DNA from: Holophagales bacterium UBA5066
GTDB taxonomy: Bacteria > Acidobacteriota > Thermoanaerobaculia > UBA5066
Assembly (NCBI GenBank): GCA_002414905.1
Contig: DIAY01000188.1
Coordinates: 10,028-20,830, forward strand
Length of the DNA stretch: 10,803 nt
Direction of reading: 5' to 3'
The notes beneath the pieces were generated by a model. It was given only the letters and a program-made list of their open reading frames with translations, was not told the DNA's origin and did no database searches. Shown piece by piece: positions 6,827 through 10,803 of this stretch. A program made the position numbers and the translations under genes. How positions within the stretch are numbered: the first letter of the stretch is position 1; each line of letters starts with the position of its first letter.

Positions 6827-7803
6827 TGCGGTCTCCTTCCCTGCAACGGGCCGTCGCTGGCTCCGCCCGCCTCCCCCGCCTCGCCGGCCTTCACCAGGTC
6901 GACGAAGACGTCCTCGAGTGTGGACCTCTCGGGCGTCAGCTCGGTCACGAGAACTCCCCGTGCGCGCGCCGTGTCCACGAGGGCGTTCAGGTGCTCGGCG
7001 TCCCGAGTCGTCAGCTGCACGTGGCCGTTCACCCGCTCGGCGAGCGCACCCGATTCGCGGAACGCAACGAGCAGCGCCTCGTCGACTCCCATACCGGCGA
7101 AACGGTAGGTAGACCCCTGTCCGGTGAGGTCGGCGATCCGCCCCGCCGCGACGGCCTTCCCCTTTCGGAGGACCGCCACCCGGTCGCACGTCATCTCGAT
7201 CTCGGAAAGGAGGTGGGAGTTGAGGAGGATCGCCGTACCGCGCGCGGCCTCCTCCCGCAGGAGGTCCCGGATCTCGCGCCGGCCCACCGGGTCGACGCCG
7301 TCGGTCGGTTCGTCGAGGAGAAGGAGGTCCGGGCGGTGGACGAGCGCGGCCGCAAGGCCGAGCCGTTGCGTCATCCCTTTCGAGAACTTCTTCACCTTCA
7401 TGTCGGCCCAGTCGGAGATGCGGAGGCTGGCGAGGAGCTCGGGGATGCGGGTCTTCATCTCGGCCGGAGCCACGCCCGACATCCGCCCGAAAATCGAGAG
7501 TGTCTGGCGGGCCGTCAGGTATCCCGGAAAACGGTGCCCCTCGGGCAGGTAGCCGACACGTCGACGGCTTTCGGGGTCGGAAACGGGAAGGCCGAAGAGC
7601 TCGGCCCGCCCGGAGGTCGGATGAGTCAGGCCCAGGAGGATCTTGACGGTCGTCGTCTTCCCCGCCCCGTTCGGCCCGAGGAGTCCGAAGACCTCGCCAG
7701 CGGCGACCTGAAGGTCAAGACCGTCCAGGGCTCTCACTTCCCGCTGCGAGAACGGGGTCCGGAAGGTCTTTGAGAGACCTTCAGCGGAGAGGATGGCGGT
7801 CAT
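6823..7803 (-). CDS. ABC transporter ATP-binding protein (ABC-2 exporter type)
   Basis: A 326-aa ATPase that powers the adjacent permease. Visible motifs: Walker A GPNGAGKT at 43-50, Q-loop region GYLPEGHRFPGYLT about 94-107, signature SKGMT at 141-145 in place of LSGGQ, Walker B LLLLDEP about 160-166 with D164/E165, D-loop GVDP, and switch His197 in LLNSHLLSEIE. SKGM(T/Q) signatures and the GYLPE phrase are usual in the CcmA/DrrA-like subfamily. The C-terminal third (about 230-305) is the accessory domain ending in TLEDVFVDLV, as in drug- and antibiotic-type exporters. The ATG at 7803 is the natural start of the fold; its leader has no good Shine-Dalgarno, unlike most genes here. A TATAGA hexamer lies 5 nt before the ATG, which could mean a leaderless transcript. 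The stop overlaps the permease GTG. The substrate is unknown. Confidence 0.95.
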   Translation of the reverse strand: MTAILSAEGLSKTFRTPFSQREVRALDGLDLQVAAGEVFGLLGPNGAGKTTTVKILLGLTHPTSGRAELFGLPVSDPESRRRVGYLPEGHRFPGYLTARQTLSIFGRMSGVAPAEMKTRIPELLASLRISDWADMKVKKFSKGMTQRLGLAAALVHRPDLLLLDEPTDGVDPVGRREIRDLLREEAARGTAILLNSHLLSEIEMTCDRVAVLRKGKAVAAGRIADLTGQGSTYRFAGMGVDEALLVAFRESGALAERVNGHVQLTTRDAEHLNALVDTARARGVLVTELTPERSTLEDVFVDLVKAGEAGEAGGASDGPLQGRRPQ

Positions 7804-7808
7804 GGCCG

Positions 7809-7814
7809 TCTATA
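7809..7814 (-). promoter_or_regulatory. Possible -10 element for a leaderless ABC operon transcript
   Basis: On the minus strand TATAGA lies 5 nt upstream of the ATPase ATG at 7803, with no Shine-Dalgarno between. If used as a -10 box, transcription would start at or next to the ATG. No convincing -35 hexamer lies 16-18 nt upstream, so this is a weak candidate. The rest of the 71-bp gap (7804-7874) shows nothing else I can name; a GGGAA/TTCCC mini-hairpin there lacks a T-run. Confidence 0.2.
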
Positions 7815-7874
7815 CGGTGACACGGGGAAGCAGGTTCCCACGCGGGCGAAGATGTGGCGAAACGTCTCGATGCG

Positions 7875-9008
7875 CTACCGAAGGTCGATCGCGAACCGCT
7901 CCAGCGGCACACCGCCACTCGTCGCCTCGAACGCCGTCAGGTGGGGCGGATCACCCCGCTCTGGGAGGCGGACCCTCAGGAACCCGGCCTTCGAAGTCGA
8001 GAAGCGGGTCGACGGAAGCTTCGAGACGACCGTGCCGCCCGGGTAGATGCCCGAACCCGACACGAGGACCCACCGGGCGGACGGGACGGGCGCTTCCAGG
8101 ACCTGAAGGGAGTGATCGTGCCCGGAGGCCTGGAAGACCGCCGGATGGCCGTCGAGCGCCCCGGCAAGGTCGGCGCGCAGCCGCGAGTACCGGCGGGAAG
8201 CGAAGTCCTGTCCTGTCCCTTTGAGGTCCCGGTATGCGACCCAGAGCGACCCGAGCCCGGGAAGCGGGACCCAGAGTGTGGGGGCGGCGTCGCGGAGAGG
8301 GAAGATGTGGGACTTCCAGTCACCCATCCTCTCTCCGTGAGGCCCACCGCTGGCGAGCGGATGGTGGGTCAGGAGGGCGAGAGGGCCCTGCCTGGCCGCC
8401 TCGCGGAGCTGGCTCACGGCTTCCTCCGCGCTCCTGGCCACACAGGGAAACGATGGTCCCTCCGGGCGGGGTCCTTCATGCTGAAGCCACCACTGCGTAT
8501 CCAGGACGGCGAGCGTGACGCCGGACGAGGTCGGGAGAAGGAGCGGTCCGGGGCATCCGCCGCCCGGCGCGTAAAGAAGACGTGGGGATCGGCGCGCGAG
8601 GAACCGCTCCTGGCGGACGACGGAAGCCCACCCGTCCTTGCCCATGCCGTCCCAGTCGTGGTTCCCCGGGAGAAACAGGACCCGCGCCCCCGCGGCGAGG
8701 GCGGCATCGGCCTGAGCGGCGAGACGCCGTTCCCCTTCCTTCCTCCGCGGGTCTGCCTCGTCCGGAAGTCCGCTCGGATAGAGGTTGTCTCCGAGAAAGA
8801 CGACGAGCGTCCGCTCGGGGTCTTTCGCGGCCTCGGCGGCGAGGGCGCGGAGTACCGGCTCGATGGCGGCGGGGTGTCCGGCATCCCCGACGAGCAGCAG
8901 CGTCTCGACCCCCTCGGCGAACGGGCTCGCCGGGGGCGGCGCCCCGTCGGCCGCTCCCGGCGCACCCGCGAGCCCCAGGATGAGGAGTCCCGCCGCCGCG
9001 AGCTTCAC
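7875..9008 (-). CDS. Secreted calcineurin-like metallophosphoesterase
   Basis: A 377-aa binuclear-metal phosphoesterase of the calcineurin fold. Motifs from the GTG at 9008: GDAG 41-44 (D42), GDN with D74/N75, GNHD 115-118, His215/His216 in LLTHHPL and GHDH 296-299; all five metal-binding and catalytic blocks are present. GDN followed by LYPSG is typical of the purple acid phosphatase-like and related secreted branches. The N-terminus (KLAAAGLLILGLAGAPGAADG) is a short signal peptide, so the product probably acts outside the cytoplasm. Start choice: the GTG forms a 4-nt GTGA overlap with the ParA stop; the frame stays open far upstream, but that part is only a shadow of the ParA gene. No dedicated Shine-Dalgarno for this gene is evident beyond its position at the end of ParA, which fits translational coupling. 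The substrate (phosphomonoester, diester or other) is not determinable. Confidence 0.9.
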   Translation of the reverse strand: MKLAAAGLLILGLAGAPGAADGAPPPASPFAEGVETLLLVGDAGHPAAIEPVLRALAAEAAKDPERTLVVFLGDNLYPSGLPDEADPRRKEGERRLAAQADAALAAGARVLFLPGNHDWDGMGKDGWASVVRQERFLARRSPRLLYAPGGGCPGPLLLPTSSGVTLAVLDTQWWLQHEGPRPEGPSFPCVARSAEEAVSQLREAARQGPLALLTHHPLASGGPHGERMGDWKSHIFPLRDAAPTLWVPLPGLGSLWVAYRDLKGTGQDFASRRYSRLRADLAGALDGHPAVFQASGHDHSLQVLEAPVPSARWVLVSGSGIYPGGTVVSKLPSTRFSTSKAGFLRVRLPERGDPPHLTAFEATSGGVPLERFAIDLR

Positions 9009-9817
9009 CGCGTCACGACTCGGGCCTCGCTCCCCTTCGCCGGTCCCTTCACCTTTTTTCGGAGCGTCGCCGAGAGCTGCCTCAGCTCGGCCGAGAGCTT
9101 GTGCGAGGGGGCGTAGTGAACGAGCGGCGCGGACTCCTGGTGGGACTCGCGCACCTTCACCGACGCCGAGATGTACGGTGTCAGCACCGGCAGGCCCTCC
9201 GCCTTCAGCTCGTCGACGAGCTGCTGTGGCAGGCGCGCCCTCGGCTGGAAGCTGTTGACGACGATTCCGGCAACTTTCAGCCCGGGGTTGTGGTCCTGCC
9301 GAACCTCTTCCACCGCCTCCAGGAGTCCGTACAGGGCGCGGCGGGAGAAGTCGTCGCAGTCGAAAGGGATGAGGACCCTCTCGGCCGCAATGAGCGCCGA
9401 AAGCGTGAAGAAGTTGAGGGCGGGCGGCGTGTCGAAGAAGACGTGCTCGTAGCCGGTGAGCGTCGCGAGAGCATCGCGCAGCTTGTAGATCTTGTGCCGC
9501 CCCTCGAGCTTGGAGTGAAACGTCTCCATGATCGGCTGCGTCGGCAGAACGTCGAGCCCGGCAAACGGCGAGGCGTGGATGAACGTACGCAGGCTCTCGT
9601 CGAAGAGGCGGATCGAAAGGCTCTGCTCGAAGAAGTCCGCGAGGTTCGGCCGGGCCGCCTTCGCGCGGGGCCCGAGGAGGTAGTGCGACGAGCACCCCTG
9701 CGGGTCGAGGTCGACGACGAGCGATCGCTCCCCTTCGTCCGCGGCGACCGCGGCGAGGTTGCAGACGAGCGTCGACTTGCCGACGCCACCCTTCTGGTTG
9801 AAGACGACCCATCTCAT
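9005..9817 (-). CDS. ParA/Soj-family ATPase
   Basis: A 270-aa P-loop ATPase of the ParA/MinD superfamily, which uses ATP-dependent dimerisation and DNA or surface binding to position cargo (chromosome origin, plasmid or protein complex). It has the deviant Walker A KGGVGKST at 9-16, Walker A' VVDLDPQG at 34-41 and Walker B HVFFDTPP with D129. The C-terminal SASVKVRESHQESAPLVHY block is the usual late ParA motif, and the last 30 residues are Lys/Arg-rich. The ATG at 9817 is preceded by GGGAGG 7 nt upstream and begins directly before the first strand, so longer upstream frames are rejected. No ParB gene or clear parS-like repeat lies in the window, so this is an orphan here and may not be the chromosome-partition copy. 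It overlaps the phosphoesterase gene by 4 nt and diverges from the FmdB gene across 113 bp. Confidence 0.93.
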   Translation of the reverse strand: MRWVVFNQKGGVGKSTLVCNLAAVAADEGERSLVVDLDPQGCSSHYLLGPRAKAARPNLADFFEQSLSIRLFDESLRTFIHASPFAGLDVLPTQPIMETFHSKLEGRHKIYKLRDALATLTGYEHVFFDTPPALNFFTLSALIAAERVLIPFDCDDFSRRALYGLLEAVEEVRQDHNPGLKVAGIVVNSFQPRARLPQQLVDELKAEGLPVLTPYISASVKVRESHQESAPLVHYAPSHKLSAELRQLSATLRKKVKGPAKGSEARVVTR

Positions 9818-9904
9818 GGCACGCCCTCCCGCATCGACGAACGAGGAATCATCGCATTCCGTTGCCTCTGTCGCCTTCCGATTCCCCGCCCCGCGACGCG
9901 ACCG

Positions 9905-9910
9905 TAGAAT
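9905..9910 (+). promoter_or_regulatory. Possible -10 box upstream of the FmdB-family gene
   Basis: TAGAAT matches the TATAAT consensus at five of six bases and lies 20 nt before the ATG, just upstream of the GGGAGG ribosome binding site (9918-9923). The sequence 17 nt upstream (TTCCCC) is a poor -35 match. The same 8-mer TAGAATCC recurs upstream of the aconitase gene. The remaining 113-bp divergent gap shows no operator-like repeat that I can support. Confidence 0.3.
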
Positions 9911-9930
9911 CCGGCCCGGGAGGTCCATCC

Positions 9931-10209
9931 ATGCCCGTCTACGAGTACCAGTGTCGCAAGTGCGGCAAGAAAACCGAAGACCTCGTCCTGGCCGGCGACG
10001 TCGCCGACTACGTCCCCGAGTGCGCCCACTGCAGCTCCCACGATCTCGCCCGCCTCCTTTCGACCTTCGCCGCCCAGGGTGGCGACAAGGGAGAAGCCTC
10101 CTTCGACAGCCCCTGCGGCCAGGGGGCTTGCGACATGGGCGACATGAGCGCCTGCGGAATGGGTGGTTGCGGGATGGGCGGCGGAATGGGCGGCGGATTC
10201 GACGATTAG
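9931..10209 (+). CDS. FmdB-family zinc ribbon protein with Cys/Met/Gly-rich tail
   Basis: A 92-aa protein. The first 45 residues are a classic FmdB-type zinc ribbon: MPVYEYQCRKCG with Cys8/Cys11 and VPECAHC with Cys31/Cys34, which would bind one zinc. The family is named for a putative regulator of formamidase but is widespread and mostly uncharacterised. Residues about 60-92 form a low-complexity tail with four more Cys (62, 67, 75, 80) and five Met (69, 72, 77, 82, 86) among Gly and Asp. Such tails occur in some FmdB proteins; metal or redox sensing is possible but not shown. The ATG at 9931 is chosen because it begins the conserved MPVYEY and has GGGAGG 7 nt before it; the open frame begins earlier but carries no family sequence. 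It is followed after 39 bp by the aconitase gene on the same strand. Confidence 0.92.
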   Translation: MPVYEYQCRKCGKKTEDLVLAGDVADYVPECAHCSSHDLARLLSTFAAQGGDKGEASFDSPCGQGACDMGDMSACGMGGCGMGGGMGGGFDD

Positions 10210-10212
10210 AAT
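10207..10212 (+). promoter_or_regulatory. Possible -10 box upstream of acnA
   Basis: TAGAAT overlaps the FmdB-family stop codon (TAG) and lies 36 nt before the aconitase ATG. It repeats the TAGAATCC seen upstream of the FmdB gene. No good -35 is visible in the Gly-rich coding sequence upstream, so co-transcription with the FmdB gene is at least as likely. Confidence 0.22.
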
Positions 10213-10248
10213 CCACCCCCGTCCTGGTTCACACCCTCCGGAGGAACG

Positions 10249-10803
10249 ATGAACGACAGCTTCAAGACGAAGGCGACCCTCTCCGCCGGCGGCGCGACCG
10301 TCACGGTCTACAGCCTCGAAACCCTCGCAAAAAATCATCCGGAGGTCCGGACCCTCCCGTACTCGCTCAAGGTCCTTCTCGAAAATCTCCTGCGGAACGA
10401 GGACGGCCGCGTCGTGAAGGCCGAGGACGTCCTCGCCCTCGCGAAGTGGGACCCGAAGGCCCAGCCCGACAAGGAGATCGCCTTCCACCCCGCCCGCGTC
10501 CTCATGCAGGACTTCACCGGCGTCCCGGCCGTCGTCGACCTCGCCGCGATGCGCGAGGCGGTCGTGGCGATGGGGGGCGATCCCGCGAAGGTGAACCCGC
10601 TCTCCCCCGCCGATCTCGTCATCGACCACTCCGTCCAGGTCGACAACTTCGCCTCCTCGCTCGCGTTCGGGCAGAACGTCGAGCTCGAGTACGAGCGCAA
10701 CCGCGAGCGCTACGAGTTCCTCCGCTGGGGGCAGACCGCCTTCAAGGGCTTCCGCGTCGTCCCGCCCGGGACCGGCATTTGCCACCAGGTGAACCTCGAG
10801 TAC
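10249..10803 (+). CDS. acnA: Aconitate hydratase A (aconitase), 5' partial
   Basis: The first 185 codons of a roughly 900-aa [4Fe-4S] enzyme that interconverts citrate and isocitrate in the TCA cycle, in the cytoplasm. Family phrases visible: SLETLAKNHPEVRTLPYSLK near the start, ARVLMQDFTGVPAVVDLAAM at 82-101, VIDHSVQVD at 124-132 and GTGICHQVNLEY at 174-185. These are characteristic of the AcnA/IRP1 type rather than AcnB. The cluster-binding cysteines are downstream of the window, so catalytic integrity cannot be judged. Cys178 stands where Val is common (GTGIVHQ), a minor variation. The ATG at 10249 has GGAGG at 10240-10244, 4 nt upstream. The gene runs in the same direction as the FmdB-family gene, 39 bp behind it. 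The open frame has no stop within the window. Confidence 0.95.
   Translation, partial: MNDSFKTKATLSAGGATVTVYSLETLAKNHPEVRTLPYSLKVLLENLLRNEDGRVVKAEDVLALAKWDPKAQPDKEIAFHPARVLMQDFTGVPAVVDLAAMREAVVAMGGDPAKVNPLSPADLVIDHSVQVDNFASSLAFGQNVELEYERNRERYEFLRWGQTAFKGFRVVPPGTGICHQVNLEY

Noticed and set aside
4915..7108. Plus-strand open frames (399 and 620 codons) opposite the secreted protein and permease genes
   Set aside because: Arg-rich shadows of well-supported minus-strand genes; the first merely starts in the inverted repeat.
6827..7189. Upstream extension of the permease frame to 7189
   Set aside because: It overlaps the ABC ATPase gene and has no membrane or family sequence; the GTG at 6826 has a strong Shine-Dalgarno.
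7762..7782. 8-bp perfect inverted repeat with 5-nt loop in the first codons of the ABC ATPase gene
   Set aside because: Short, inside coding sequence for a conserved N-terminus, and no T-run or partner element; probably chance.
9009..9812. N-terminal extension of the phosphoesterase reading frame up to 9812
   Set aside because: This part is Arg/Pro/Ala-rich, antigenically featureless and lies wholly within the ParA gene in another frame; the GTG at 9008 opens a signal peptide and forms a GTGA overlap.
9818..10216. Upstream extension of the ParA frame to 10216
   Set aside because: It overlaps the divergent FmdB-family gene, reads as Arg-rich noise, and the ATG at 9817 has a good ribosome binding site and starts the ParA fold.
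10335..10785. Minus-strand open frames opposite the aconitase gene
   Set aside because: The plus strand encodes unmistakable AcnA sequence; the minus-strand products show no motifs.

Overview
The window is gene-dense, high-GC bacterial chromosome (roughly two thirds G+C by eye). Shine-Dalgarno sites are GGAGG-like, GTG starts are frequent, and two gene pairs overlap by 4 nt in the form GTGA. Two signal peptides with Ala-X-Ala-type sites and a periplasmic-type S9A peptidase suggest a Gram-negative envelope. The mixture of an oligopeptidase B-like/DUF1028 protein, a multi-receiver hybrid kinase and an FmdB zinc ribbon would suit Acidobacteriota or a relative, but nothing here fixes the taxon. 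Most of the window is ordinary housekeeping and signalling content; no RNA gene, CRISPR array or transposase gene was seen.

Layout: (1) 1-1839, plus strand, the 3' part of a hybrid sensor histidine kinase (ATPase domain, two receivers, HPt) whose 5' end lies outside. (2) 1799-4852, minus strand, a very large secreted protein joining an S9A prolyl oligopeptidase (oligopeptidase B type, full catalytic triad) to a DUF1028 Ntn-hydrolase-fold domain and two TPRs; its end overlaps the kinase gene tail-to-tail by 41 bp. (3) 4874-4938, a perfect 31-bp inverted repeat with a 3-nt spacer, in the gap upstream of the peptidase gene. (4) 4948-7803, minus strand, a tight three-gene operon in the order ABC ATPase, ABC-2 permease, secreted protein of unknown function. 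(5) 7875-9817, minus strand, a ParA-type ATPase overlapping a secreted metallophosphoesterase. (6) 9931-10209, plus strand, a small FmdB-family zinc ribbon protein with a Cys/Met/Gly-rich tail. (7) 10249 to the window end, plus strand, the 5' part of aconitase AcnA.

From 9817 to 1799 all genes run on the minus strand and may be partly co-transcribed: ParA > phosphoesterase > (71 bp) > ABC ATPase > permease > secreted protein > (95 bp with the inverted repeat) > peptidase-DUF1028. The ParA and FmdB genes diverge from a 113-bp gap. There is no gene-free stretch over 300 bp. The most notable items are the peptidase-DUF1028-TPR fusion, in which the presumed Ntn nucleophile Thr is internal and would need proteolytic exposure, and the AT-richer perfect inverted repeat, which looks like a short non-autonomous mobile repeat and supplies a misleading GTG start codon to the reading frames on both sides.
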